Shown here: piece by piece, positions 25,469 to 33,136 of the stretch | How positions within the stretch are numbered: position 1 is the first letter of the stretch | Layout: every line of letters begins with the position of its first letter | DNA from: Pseudomonas multiresinivorans | GTDB taxonomy: Bacteria > Pseudomonadota > Gammaproteobacteria > Pseudomonadales > Pseudomonadaceae | Assembly (NCBI RefSeq): GCF_012971725.1 | Contig: NZ_CP048833.1 | Location: 868,001 to 932,000 of the forward strand | Direction: 5' to 3' | DNA length: 64,000 nucleotides | Position numbers and translations under genes: made by a program | Notes under the pieces: generated by a model | Told to the model about the DNA's origin: nothing | The model's database searches: none | Seen by the model: only the letters and a program-made list of their open reading frames with translations

Positions 25469-26899
25469 TCAGGCCAGTGCGGCTTCGTGGTGCAAGGGAA
25501 GAACCGACTCCAGCGCCAGGGCCGTGTTGAACACCGGATGGTAGGAGCCACCTTCCGCCTGCTGTACCTGCACGGCGTGATCGCCGGAGAACGACAGGGC
25601 GTCACGGCCGACCTGCAGGAGATCGCTCAGCTTGAGGGCGGCAAGCTTCTGCGAGTTCTGAATGACCATGCCGAGATCGGACTGCGCAGTCGCCCCGGAG
25701 CCGTCGGCGCTGAACAGCGAAGTGCCAGCAAGGTTGAACTTGCCCTGGGCGTCCTGGCTTTGCGCATCGACGCTGGACTTGCCAGCCAACGAGTGGCTGT
25801 CCGCACTGAACAGGCCATCGAACAGTGCGGTGGAAGCCTTGGCACCGTTCAGGACAGCCAGCCCCAGCGCTGTCTTGCCCGTCACGCCGTCCTTGCTGGC
25901 ATCGAAGAGCGAGTTGTTGGCGAAGTCGAGTGCCTTGCTCAGGCCATCCTGCACCTTGACGCCCAGGTTCGCCTGGCCGGCGGCGCCGTCCTTGCCGAGG
26001 CTGGCGATACCGTCGAACAGGGTGGCGGAGGACTTGGTGCCATTCTGGGTGGTCAGGTCCAGCGCGGTCTGGGCGGCAGCGCCATCCTTGTTGAGGTTGA
26101 ATACCGAGCTGTTGGCGAAGTCGAGAACCTTGCTCAGACCATCCTGCACCTTGACGCCCAGGTTCGCCTGGCCGGCGGCGCCGTCCTTGCCGAGGCTGGC
26201 GATACCGTCGAACAGGGTGGCGGAGGACTTGGTGCCATTCTGGGTGGTCATGTCCAGCGCGGTCTGGGCGGCAGCGCCATCCTTGTTGAGGTTGAACACC
26301 GAGCTGTTGGCGAAGTCGAGAACCTTGCTCAGACCATCCTGCACCTTTACGCCCAGGTTCGCCTGGCCGGCGGCGCCGTCCTTGCCGAGGCTGGCGATAC
26401 CGTCGAACAGGGTGGCGGAGGACTTGGTGCCATTCTGGGTGGTCATGGCCAGCGCGGTCTGGGCGGCAGCGCCATCCTTGTTGACGTTGAAGGCCGAGCT
26501 GTTGGCGAAGTCGAGTGCCTTGTTCAGGCCATCCTGCACCTTGACGCCGACGTCCGCCTGGCCGGTCAGGCCGGATTTGGTGGCATTGAAGAGGCTATCA
26601 AGCGCGGTGGTGGTGGTCTTGGCGCCGTTCTGCGTCACCAGGCCCAGGCCGAGCTTGCTGGTGGTACCTGTCTGCGAGCTGTTCACCAGGGAGTTGATCG
26701 CGAGGTCCAGCGCCTTGCCGGCGGCATCCTGGGTTTTCACCTGAACGTCCGTCTGCGCTGTTCCAGCGGCCTTGTCCACAATGCTGTTGACAGCAACTTC
26801 GGTATTCTTGGTGGCGACGTTGAGGTTGAAATTCAATTTGGACGAAGTTGAGCTCGAAGTGCCTGTGCCCAGTCCAAGAATATTAAATAGACCCATCAT
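25469..26899 (-). CDS. tandem-repeat protein of unknown function
   Basis: 476 aa, not recognised. After a short N-terminus (MMGLFNILGLGTG then a Ser/Thr tract) the protein is built from about twelve units of 32-33 residues with pattern G-x-A-x-(Q/K)-x-x-L-x-x-x-(T/V)-Q-(N/D)-G-x-x-K-x-x-x-x-(L/F)-(F/D)-x-x-x-S-x-x-x-x-(K/S)-D. Two unit types alternate, and the central three pairs are nearly identical. No Cys or Trp; rich in Ala, Gly, Asp, Asn, Ser, Thr; acidic. No classical Sec signal or membrane segment. The last 40 residues (SGDHAVQVQQAEGGSYHPVF onward) are distinct and end in a hydrophobic tail, HEAALA. Secreted or surface repeat protein is possible but unproved. Own terminator and AT-rich promoter region. 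Confidence 0.8.
   Translation of the reverse strand: MMGLFNILGLGTGTSSSTSSKLNFNLNVATKNTEVAVNSIVDKAAGTAQTDVQVKTQDAAGKALDLAINSLVNSSQTGTTSKLGLGLVTQNGAKTTTTALDSLFNATKSGLTGQADVGVKVQDGLNKALDFANSSAFNVNKDGAAAQTALAMTTQNGTKSSATLFDGIASLGKDGAAGQANLGVKVQDGLSKVLDFANSSVFNLNKDGAAAQTALDMTTQNGTKSSATLFDGIASLGKDGAAGQANLGVKVQDGLSKVLDFANSSVFNLNKDGAAAQTALDLTTQNGTKSSATLFDGIASLGKDGAAGQANLGVKVQDGLSKALDFANNSLFDASKDGVTGKTALGLAVLNGAKASTALFDGLFSADSHSLAGKSSVDAQSQDAQGKFNLAGTSLFSADGSGATAQSDLGMVIQNSQKLAALKLSDLLQVGRDALSFSGDHAVQVQQAEGGSYHPVFNTALALESVLPLHHEAALA
25944..26528 (-). repeat. three tandem 195-bp near-identical repeats inside the repeat-protein gene
   Basis: The string CCATCCTGCACC recurs at 25944, 26139, 26334 and 26529, exactly 195 bp apart, with only scattered base differences between copies. 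Each copy encodes two 32-33 aa protein units, so copy-number change would stay in frame. Confidence 0.9.
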
Positions 26900-27278
26900 G
26901 TATTTCCTTCGATAAAGTGCAAAACAGTGCCGCCGCAGGCCGTGCCTGCGGACGACACGTCATCAAATGAATTGATGCCGCGCCATCGTAGTGAATGGCT
27001 TCGCAGGGCGTTTTTGCTTTAGAGGGAAATCAGAATATTCTCTCTGGCTAACAGAGGTTTCTCAGGAAAACCGTAATAAAATCAAAGCTTATTGGTGATT
27101 TCTGTTGTCCTGAAGTTGCGCCGATATGTGAGGTTTTCAGTTTGATAGAAGTCTGATATTTCGCAGCAGTATTGAATGTAAATGGAGTCATGCTGCCGTT
27201 ATTCTCTGTGATGCATATATCAGTTGCTTAATAAGCTGATGTTATTCATTTCCCGTCGGATTCAACGTATTGGGCTGA
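26900..27278 (-). promoter_or_regulatory. AT-rich gap upstream of the repeat-protein gene
   Basis: About 380 bases visibly richer in A/T than the flanking genes, with no supported gene. It must hold the promoter of the repeat-protein gene, whose ribosome site AAGGAAA lies just before its ATG, and the 3' region of the convergent-side TlpA-like gene. No consensus promoter is called. The base composition contrasts with the neighbours, consistent with acquired DNA or a heavily regulated promoter. Confidence 0.4.
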
Positions 27279-28082
27279 TCACTCCTTGAGCTGACCCAGC
27301 CCGTACTCCAGGCTGGCGGCGGAAAGCTCGCCCATCTGGCTGTGCTTCAGGCGTCCCTGGGCGTCGTAGAACAGCGTGGTGGGCATGCCGTAGGAACCGG
27401 TGAGCTGGCCCAGGCGGTTGCCGCTGTCGAGCAACACCGCCGCTTCGCTCAGGCCCTGGTCGCGCAGGAACCGCTGCACGGCTTCGGCGTTCTCACCCTG
27501 GTTGACCAGCAGGAAGCGCACATCGCTGCGCTGCTTCTGCGCGGCCTCCAGCACCGGCATTTCGCGCCGGCACGGCGGGCACCAGGTGGCCCAGAGGTTC
27601 ACCACCATGGGCCGGCCATCCAGCGCGCGCAGGTCCACGGCCGCACCGCGCAGGTCCCTCACCGTGAGCTCGGGAATCTGCTGGCTGCGATCCAACGCCG
27701 AAGTCACGGCTTTGCCGCCGCCCCACAGGCACACACCGACCACGGCCGCGACGGCCAGCGGGCGGCGCAGCTCCGTTCTGCGCCAGGCCAGCAGTGCGCC
27801 GATCAGAGCGGCAGCGATCACTCCCGGCAGTGCGAGAAAGCCGCCGTCGCGAATATCCACGATGCTTGCCGGCATCGCCGCGTACTGCTCGAAGTAGCGC
27901 GCGACGAAGGCCAGCCGCGCCACCAGCAGGCCGCCGAGAAGCATGGCGAACAATGCGCCTTCGGGATTGGCGCCGCGCTTGCGCCCGGCCAGCCAACCGG
28001 CCAGCAGGGCGCCGAAGAAGCCGAGGTAGAGCAGGACATGGGGCAGGGGAAGGGCCAGTGGGCCGAGGGTCAGACTGGTCAA
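27279..28082 (-). CDS. membrane-anchored TlpA-like thioredoxin fused to an Lgt-like membrane domain
   Basis: 267 aa from a TTG at 28080-28082; a GTG at 28128-28130 would add 16 residues and no start has a convincing ribosome site. The N-terminal half has about four hydrophobic helices with a prolipoprotein diacylglyceryl transferase-like look (LPHVLLYLGFFGALLAGWLAGRK). The C-terminal half is a periplasmic TlpA/ResA-type thioredoxin: NLWATWCPPCRREMP with the CPPC redox centre and the cis-Pro loop GMPTTLFYD. Expected to reduce periplasmic disulfides, as in cytochrome c maturation, but the partner is unknown. The membrane half may bring reductant or only anchor it. Confidence 0.75.
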   Translation of the reverse strand: MTSLTLGPLALPLPHVLLYLGFFGALLAGWLAGRKRGANPEGALFAMLLGGLLVARLAFVARYFEQYAAMPASIVDIRDGGFLALPGVIAAALIGALLAWRRTELRRPLAVAAVVGVCLWGGGKAVTSALDRSQQIPELTVRDLRGAAVDLRALDGRPMVVNLWATWCPPCRREMPVLEAAQKQRSDVRFLLVNQGENAEAVQRFLRDQGLSEAAVLLDSGNRLGQLTGSYGMPTTLFYDAQGRLKHSQMGELSAASLEYGLGQLKE

Positions 28083-28164
28083 GGCAGGAGCCCGGCAAAA
28101 GGAAACCAAGGTACAGCAGGGCGCGGCCACGGGGCAGCGCCGGGCTGTGGATAAATGTTTCGCC

Positions 28165-29613
28165 TCAGGCCGGCAGCGGCTCGGCCTGCTGCTCGCGCAA
28201 CTCGGCGGTGAGTCGCCCGGCGCAGGCGCCGACCTTGCGCACGGCAGCCTCGATCAGCGGCAGGTCGCGGTTGGAGTAGTTCATGCGGATGCAGTTGCGG
28301 TACTTGCCCGAGGCGGAAAAGATGTTGCCCGCCGCAACCTGCACGTTGTCGCGGCGCAGCTCCTGGTTCAGCCGCACGCTGTCGAACTGCGGGTCGAACT
28401 CGACCCAGAGCATGAAGCCGCCGCGCGGCCGGGTGACCCGCGCGCCTTCGGGGAAGTAGCGGCCGACCCACTCGGTCATCAGGTCGCGGTGGCGCTGGTA
28501 CTGCGCGCGCATGCGGCGGATATGCGGCTCGTAGTGGCCGCCGCCGACGAATTCGGCCAGGGCCATCTGCGGCTGCGGCGCGCAGGTGCCGCTGGCGATG
28601 TACTTGAAGTGCAGGATGCGATCCAGGTAGCGCCCCGGCACCACCCAGCCGGTACGCAGGCCGGGTGCGACCGTCTTGGAGAAGGAGCTGGCCAGCAGCA
28701 CGCGGTCGTCGGTGTCGAAGGACTTGATGCTGCGCGGGCGCGGGAAGGCGTAGGCCAGTTCGCCGTAGACGTCGTCCTCGAGGATCGGCACGTCGTAGCG
28801 CGCCGCCAGCGTCAGCAGGGCGCGCTTGCGGGCGTCGGGCATGATGTAGCCCAGCGGGTTGTTGCAGTTGGGGGTGAGCAGGATCAGCTTCACCGGCCAC
28901 TGTTCCATGGCCAGTTCCAGCGCTTCCAGGCTGATGCCGTTGGTGGGGTCGGTGGGAATTTCCAGCGCCTTCAGGCCATACGCCTTGAGCGCCTGCATGG
29001 CGCCGTGGAAGCTCGGCGAGTCGATGGCGATGATGTCCCCCGGCTCGCAGATGGCGCGCAGGGTGATGGCCAGCGCTTCCTGGCAGCCGGTGGTAATGAC
29101 GATTTCACTTGGCGGCACTTGGCAGCCGGAATCGAGCATCAGCCGGGCGATCTGTTCGCGCAGCGGCAGCGACCCCTGGATGCCTTCGTAGCCGAGGCTT
29201 TGCAGATCGGTTCGGCGCGCGGCATGGACCATCGCCCGTTGCAGCGGCTTGAGCGACGGGCTGGCGATATCCGGGGTGCCGCGCCCGAGCTGGACGAAGT
29301 CGCCGCCCGGCGCGCGGCGCACCTGTTCCAGTACCTGGTCCCACTGCGAGACATCCACTGGCCGTTGCGCCGGGCGAGTCATCGCCGGCATTGGCGGCAG
29401 CTCGCGACGTTCCGGCACGAAGTAGCCGGACTTCGGCCGCGGCTCCACCAGGCCGTCATCCTCCAGTACGCGGTAGGCCTGCTGCACGGTGCTGATGCTG
29501 ACGCCGTGCTCTTCGCTCAGTGCGCGCACCGAGGGCAGGCGATCGCCGGGGCGATACAGGCCTTGCTCGATGCGTTCGCCGAGGGTGGCGGCCAACTGCG
29601 CGTAGCGTTTCAT
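28165..29613 (-). CDS. MocR-type GntR regulator with aminotransferase domain
   Basis: 482 aa. GntR winged helix (about residues 5-70: LPSVRALSEEHGVSISTVQQAYRVLEDDGL) joined to a fold-I PLP aminotransferase-like domain (about 110-475) with the PLP Lys in SSFSKTVAPGLRTGW. MocR proteins use PLP or amino-PLP ligands to control neighbouring metabolic or transport genes. ATG at 29611-29613 is chosen with GGGAGA upstream and the conserved N-terminus; the longer frame is rejected. Divergent from the DUF1127 gene, the probable target region. Confidence 0.9.
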   Translation of the reverse strand: MKRYAQLAATLGERIEQGLYRPGDRLPSVRALSEEHGVSISTVQQAYRVLEDDGLVEPRPKSGYFVPERRELPPMPAMTRPAQRPVDVSQWDQVLEQVRRAPGGDFVQLGRGTPDIASPSLKPLQRAMVHAARRTDLQSLGYEGIQGSLPLREQIARLMLDSGCQVPPSEIVITTGCQEALAITLRAICEPGDIIAIDSPSFHGAMQALKAYGLKALEIPTDPTNGISLEALELAMEQWPVKLILLTPNCNNPLGYIMPDARKRALLTLAARYDVPILEDDVYGELAYAFPRPRSIKSFDTDDRVLLASSFSKTVAPGLRTGWVVPGRYLDRILHFKYIASGTCAPQPQMALAEFVGGGHYEPHIRRMRAQYQRHRDLMTEWVGRYFPEGARVTRPRGGFMLWVEFDPQFDSVRLNQELRRDNVQVAAGNIFSASGKYRNCIRMNYSNRDLPLIEAAVRKVGACAGRLTAELREQQAEPLPA

Positions 29614-29797
29614 GACAGATCTCCCGTGCCGGGTCGGTTCGGCTCGATGCAGTACAGATCGGGAAAAAATACGCCATTCAGACCGATTTCGCCCAGCTCT
29701 GTATGGAAAAAACTCTGCCTTGTTGAATCTGTAATGATTTTCCCCGATTCGCCACGCTAGCCCCACGTCCGAAGAGCCCGACTGGAGGAGCGACGAC

Positions 29798-30028
29798 ATG
29801 AGCGGCCTGAGCGATGTGCGGCTGACCCTTTATCAACAGGAACTGCTGGAAATTCCGGGCACCCGCGTGGCGCCGCGTGAGCACGGCGAAAGCCGCTGGC
29901 AGCAGTTCTGGCGCCGCGTGCGCACCCGCAAGCAACTCCTGGAACTCTCCGACGAGCAACTGCGCGACATCGGCATCAGCCGCGAGCAGGCGAAGCTGGA
30001 AGCGATGCGGCCATTCTGGCGCTGCTGA
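29798..30028 (+). CDS. DUF1127 small protein
   Basis: 76 aa with the Arg-rich C-terminal DUF1127 (YjiS-like) motif, WRRVRTRKQLLELSDEQLRDIGISREQ. Some DUF1127 proteins act in phosphate and carbon metabolism by binding RNA or regulators; this longer variant has about 30 extra N-terminal residues. Strong GGAGGAG ribosome site. Divergent from the MocR gene and 28 bases before a Rid-family gene, so probably co-transcribed with it. Confidence 0.85.
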   Translation: MSGLSDVRLTLYQQELLEIPGTRVAPREHGESRWQQFWRRVRTRKQLLELSDEQLRDIGISREQAKLEAMRPFWRC

Positions 30029-30056
30029 TCACCTACAGACCATTCAGGGAGCACTT

Positions 30057-30545
30057 ATGAGCGAGACGCGCGCTGCTGCGTTTGAATGGATCGCCGCCGA
30101 ACTCGGCTACGACTTCAGCGGTGAAATGAAGATCGGTGGCAACTACGTGCCTTTCCTCATCGACGGAAACCAGGTGCACCTGAGTGGGCAGATTCCGCGG
30201 GTAGGCGATGAAGTCGTCGTCACTGGTCGGGCGGGCAGTGAGGTGTCGCTGGCCGATGCCCAGCTGGCCGCCAAGGTCTGCGTGATGCGGGCGCTGGCAT
30301 TGCTGCGGCAGGCGCTGGGTGATCTGGATAACGTCCGCAAGGTGCTGCAGCTCAATGTGTTCGTGCAGTCCGCCGAGCATTTCACCCAGCACAGCGAGGT
30401 GGCCGATGGCGCTTCGGCGGTGCTGTATGAGGTGCTGGGCGCGGCTGGCGTGCATACGCGTACTTCGGTCGGTGTCTATCAGTTGCCGAAGAATGCAACG
30501 GTCGAGTTGAGTCTACTCGCGGTTGCCGAGGATTTGGCGCGTTAA
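30057..30545 (+). CDS. Rid family protein (second paralogue)
   Basis: 162 aa YjgF/Rid superfamily protein of the longer type (YIL051c/YER057c_like 1 group look). Core motifs: QVHLSGQIPRVGDE and TRTSVGVYQLPKNATVELSLLAVA with the conserved Arg. AGGGAG precedes the ATG. Likely works on amine- or amino-acid-derived imines. The gene sits next to a MocR regulator with an aminotransferase fold. The stop overlaps that of convergent yifB. Confidence 0.88.
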   Translation: MSETRAAAFEWIAAELGYDFSGEMKIGGNYVPFLIDGNQVHLSGQIPRVGDEVVVTGRAGSEVSLADAQLAAKVCVMRALALLRQALGDLDNVRKVLQLNVFVQSAEHFTQHSEVADGASAVLYEVLGAAGVHTRTSVGVYQLPKNATVELSLLAVAEDLAR

Positions 30546-32032
30546 TGCCCCGCGCGGTATTGCAGCGCTTCGGCCAGGTGCGGGCGGGCGATGTTGTCAG
30601 CCTGCTGCAGGTCGGCGAGGGTACGAGCGACCTTGAGAATCCGGTGCAGGGCGCGCAGTGACAGGTTCAGGCGCTCGCCGGCCTTCTCCAGCCAGGCCTG
30701 GTCTTCTGGGGTCAATGCACAATATTGGTGCATCTTCTTCAGCGTGAGAAAGGCGTTCGCGCAGCCCTGGCGGGCGAGCTGGCGCTGGCGGGCGGCGGCG
30801 ACCTGAGTGGCCAGTTCCGCGCTGCTGGTGCTCGGGCCGCTGGGCGCGAGGCTGGTGCTTTCCCGGCTGACGGTGAGGTGCAGGTCGATGCGGTCCAGCA
30901 GCGGCCCGGAGAGCTTGGCGCGGTAGCGCTGGATCTGCTCGGGCGAACAGCGGCAGCGGCCGCTGGGGTCGCCGAGATAGCCACAGGGGCAGGGGTTCAT
31001 CGCTGCCACCAGTTGGAAGCGTGCCGGGAAGCGCACACGACCGTTGGCGCGGGCAATAACTATTTCTCCCCCTTCCAGCGGTTCGCGGAGAACCTCCAGG
31101 ACCTTGCGATCGAACTCCGGCAATTCATCCAGGAACAACACACCCTCGTGCGCCAGGGTGATCTCGCCCGGTTGCGGGCGGCTGCCACCTCCGACCAGCG
31201 CCGGCGCGGAAGCGGTGTGGTGCGGCTGTCGGAATGGGCGCTGCGGCCAGTGGGTCAGCGGCCCGCGCCCCGCCACGGAATGGATCGCCGCAACCTGCAG
31301 AGCTTCGTCTTCGTCCAGCGGCGGCATCAGGCCGGGCAGGCGGCTGGCGAGCAGGGTCTTGCCGGTGCCGGGCGGCCCACTGAATAACAGGTTGTGTGCG
31401 CCGGCGGCGGCTACCAGCAGGGCTCGCTTGGCGGCAGTCTGGCCTTGCACTTCCGACAGGTCGGGATAGGGCGGCGTAATCCGCAACAAACCGTTCGCCT
31501 CATAAGGACGCAGGCGCTCCTGGCCGCTGAAGTGCGCGGCCAGTTCCAGCAGATGGCTCACGGCGTAGACGGTCAGGCCGCTGGCGAGGCTGGCTTCTTC
31601 GGCGTTCTCCTTTGGCACCACCAGCGCGCGGCCGGCGGCGCGGGCAGCCAGGGCGGCGGGCAGCACACCGGGGACCGGTCGCAGCGTGCCGGAGAGCGCC
31701 AGTTCGCCCAGGCATTCCAGTTCATCCAGCCCGGCGGCGTCGGCCAACTGGCCGCTGGCGGCGAGGATGCCCAGGGCAATGGCCAGGTCGAAACGCCCGC
31801 CGTCCTTCGGCAGGTCGGCCGGGGCGAGATTCAAGGTGATGCGGCGGGCGGGAAAATCGAAGCCGGCGTTGAGCAGGGCGCTGCGGACGCGGTCCTTGCT
31901 CTCCTTCACGGCGCCTTCGGGCAGGCCGACCAGGGTCAGTGAAGGCAGGCCGTTGGCGAGGTGCGCCTCGACGGTGACGCCGGGCGCTTCCACGCCGACC
32001 TGGGCGCGGCTATGGACGATGGCGAGGGACAT
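30542..32032 (-). CDS. yifB: YifB family Mg chelatase-like AAA ATPase (ComM-like)
   Basis: 496 aa. N-terminal ChlI-like Lon-protease-type domain (about 20-130), central AAA+ Mg-chelatase domain with Walker A GPPGTGKT (about residue 215) and Walker B FLDELPEF, and C-terminal Mg chelatase-related domain with a CxCGYxG..CxC cysteine pattern (CPCGYLGDPSGRCRC). The family includes ComM, a hexameric helicase promoting branch migration in natural transformation. Together with ubiK it has the conserved Pseudomonas arrangement divergent from glnK. Confidence 0.93.
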   Translation of the reverse strand: MSLAIVHSRAQVGVEAPGVTVEAHLANGLPSLTLVGLPEGAVKESKDRVRSALLNAGFDFPARRITLNLAPADLPKDGGRFDLAIALGILAASGQLADAAGLDELECLGELALSGTLRPVPGVLPAALAARAAGRALVVPKENAEEASLASGLTVYAVSHLLELAAHFSGQERLRPYEANGLLRITPPYPDLSEVQGQTAAKRALLVAAAGAHNLLFSGPPGTGKTLLASRLPGLMPPLDEDEALQVAAIHSVAGRGPLTHWPQRPFRQPHHTASAPALVGGGSRPQPGEITLAHEGVLFLDELPEFDRKVLEVLREPLEGGEIVIARANGRVRFPARFQLVAAMNPCPCGYLGDPSGRCRCSPEQIQRYRAKLSGPLLDRIDLHLTVSRESTSLAPSGPSTSSAELATQVAAARQRQLARQGCANAFLTLKKMHQYCALTPEDQAWLEKAGERLNLSLRALHRILKVARTLADLQQADNIARPHLAEALQYRAGH

Positions 32033-32071
32033 GGATCACTCCTGGATCGCATGCCGCCCGCCAGGCGGGGC

Positions 32072-32353
32072 TTAATTTTCGGAGGCGGGTGCGGCGGTGT
32101 CGGCAGGGGAGAGCTTCGCTTCCATCTCCGCGACCTTGGCTTCCAGTGCCTCGAGGCGGGCGCGGGTGCGCGCGAGGACGACCATCTGGCTGTCGAATTC
32201 GTCGCGGCTGACCAGGTCGAGCTTGCTGAAGGCGCTCTGCATCAGAACCTTGAACTGGGCTTCCAGCTCGGCCTTCGGCAGGGGCGATTCGCCACCGAAC
32301 AGGCGTCCGGCTTGTTGGCTGATGGCATCGAGGAAGGCTTTGGGCGGCAGCAT
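32072..32353 (-). CDS. ubiK: ubiquinone biosynthesis accessory factor UbiK (BMFP)
   Basis: 93 aa. N-terminal amphipathic helix (FLDAISQQAGRLFGG), a middle helix and C-terminal coiled coil (about 50-80, MVVLARTRARLEALEAKVAEME), the membrane fusogenic protein pattern. UbiK binds UbiJ and supports aerobic ubiquinone assembly. Divergent from glnK with a 400-base regulatory gap between. Confidence 0.9.
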   Translation of the reverse strand: MLPPKAFLDAISQQAGRLFGGESPLPKAELEAQFKVLMQSAFSKLDLVSRDEFDSQMVVLARTRARLEALEAKVAEMEAKLSPADTAAPASEN

Positions 32354-32424
32354 GGTTCATGGGTTCCGGATTGAATCAGAGCGCAGTCTATCACGCAGCC
32401 GACGCCGCCTGCGGCGCGTGGGGT

Positions 32425-32474
32425 TGCACGCTTTTTGAGCAGTGTGCCCGCTCGCCGTGCGCGCTTTCGGTGCG
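32425..32474. promoter_or_regulatory. tandem NtrC enhancer-like sites upstream of glnK
   Basis: Two 17-bp sites, TGCACGCTTTTTGAGCA (32425-32441) and TGCGCGCTTTCGGTGCG (32458-32474), each resembling the NtrC consensus TGCACC-N5-GGTGCA with one good half. Their centres are 33 bp apart, about three helical turns, as in known glnA/glnK enhancers, and they lie some 80-130 bp upstream of the sigma-54 promoter. The rest of the 32354-32756 gap shows no supported gene. Confidence 0.6.
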
Positions 32475-32550
32475 CCCGAGCGGCGCTGGCGAATCGCCAG
32501 AAACCTCGCTTTTACGCCAAGTGCCTGATGGCACGGGCATTTCCACGAAC

Positions 32551-32568
32551 TGGCAAGCTTCATGCTTT
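32551..32568 (+). promoter_or_regulatory. sigma-54 promoter of glnK-amtB
   Basis: TGGCAAGCTTCATGCTTT: GG at 32552-32553 and GC at 32564-32565 have the exact 10-base spacing of RpoN promoters (consensus TGGCACG-N4-TTGCW). It lies about 190 bases before glnK. Confidence 0.75.
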
Positions 32569-32756
32569 GGGGCATACATGGCGTGCACCGATGCAGTTCC
32601 GGTGCGGCAGGCGAGGCAGGGGATCGCTTCGATCAACGCAGTCGGAGTGCTGAGGTAGGGCGGCCGGCGCATTACAAAAGCCAGACACTGCGCTTAGACT
32701 TGTCTCCGGGTTCGTTCTTCCTGGGGCGGGTCCACCAAAACACGGGAGAGAGTTAC

Positions 32757-33095
32757 ATGAAGCTAGTCACAGCCATCATCAAGCCGTTCAAGCTGGACGA
32801 CGTTCGTGAGTCGCTGTCCGAGATCGGCGTGCAGGGCATCACTGTGACCGAAGTCAAAGGCTTCGGCCGGCAGAAGGGCCACACCGAGCTGTACCGTGGC
32901 GCGGAATACGTTGTCGATTTCCTGCCGAAGGTGAAGATCGACGTCGCCATCGCCGATGACCAGCTGGATCGTGTTATCGAAGCCATCACCAAGGCCGCCA
33001 ACACCGGGAAGATCGGTGACGGCAAGATCTTTGTCGTAAATCTGGAACAGGCCATTCGTATCCGTACCGGCGAAACCGGCACCGACGCGATCTAA
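32757..33095 (+). CDS. glnK: PII nitrogen regulatory protein GlnK
   Basis: 112 aa PII trimeric signal protein. Starts MKLVTAIIKPFKLDDVRE; the T-loop holds the uridylylation site Tyr51 (RGAEYVV); the C-terminal RIRTGETGTDAI is the conserved ATP/2-oxoglutarate site. Binds and blocks AmtB when nitrogen is ample and signals to GlnD/NtrB. Pairs with amtB 41 bases downstream. Controlled by the RpoN promoter and NtrC sites described upstream. Ribosome site GGGAGAG. Confidence 0.97.
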   Translation: MKLVTAIIKPFKLDDVRESLSEIGVQGITVTEVKGFGRQKGHTELYRGAEYVVDFLPKVKIDVAIADDQLDRVIEAITKAANTGKIGDGKIFVVNLEQAIRIRTGETGTDAI

Positions 33096-33136
33096 GCCAA
33101 GCCCACACCGAACCCCACGCCCCAGGAGAAACAACA

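Noticed and set aside
25944..26528. CRISPR-like periodicity
   Set aside because: The 195-bp period is a coding tandem repeat; there are no short direct repeats with unique spacers and no cas genes.
25469..26899. RTX adhesin call for the repeat protein
   Set aside because: The repeats lack the GGxGxDxUx nonapeptide and there is no adjacent type I secretion gene.
32584..32604. GCACC-N11-GGTGC as an NtrC site
   Set aside because: The spacing is four bases too long for NtrC and it lies downstream of the sigma-54 promoter.
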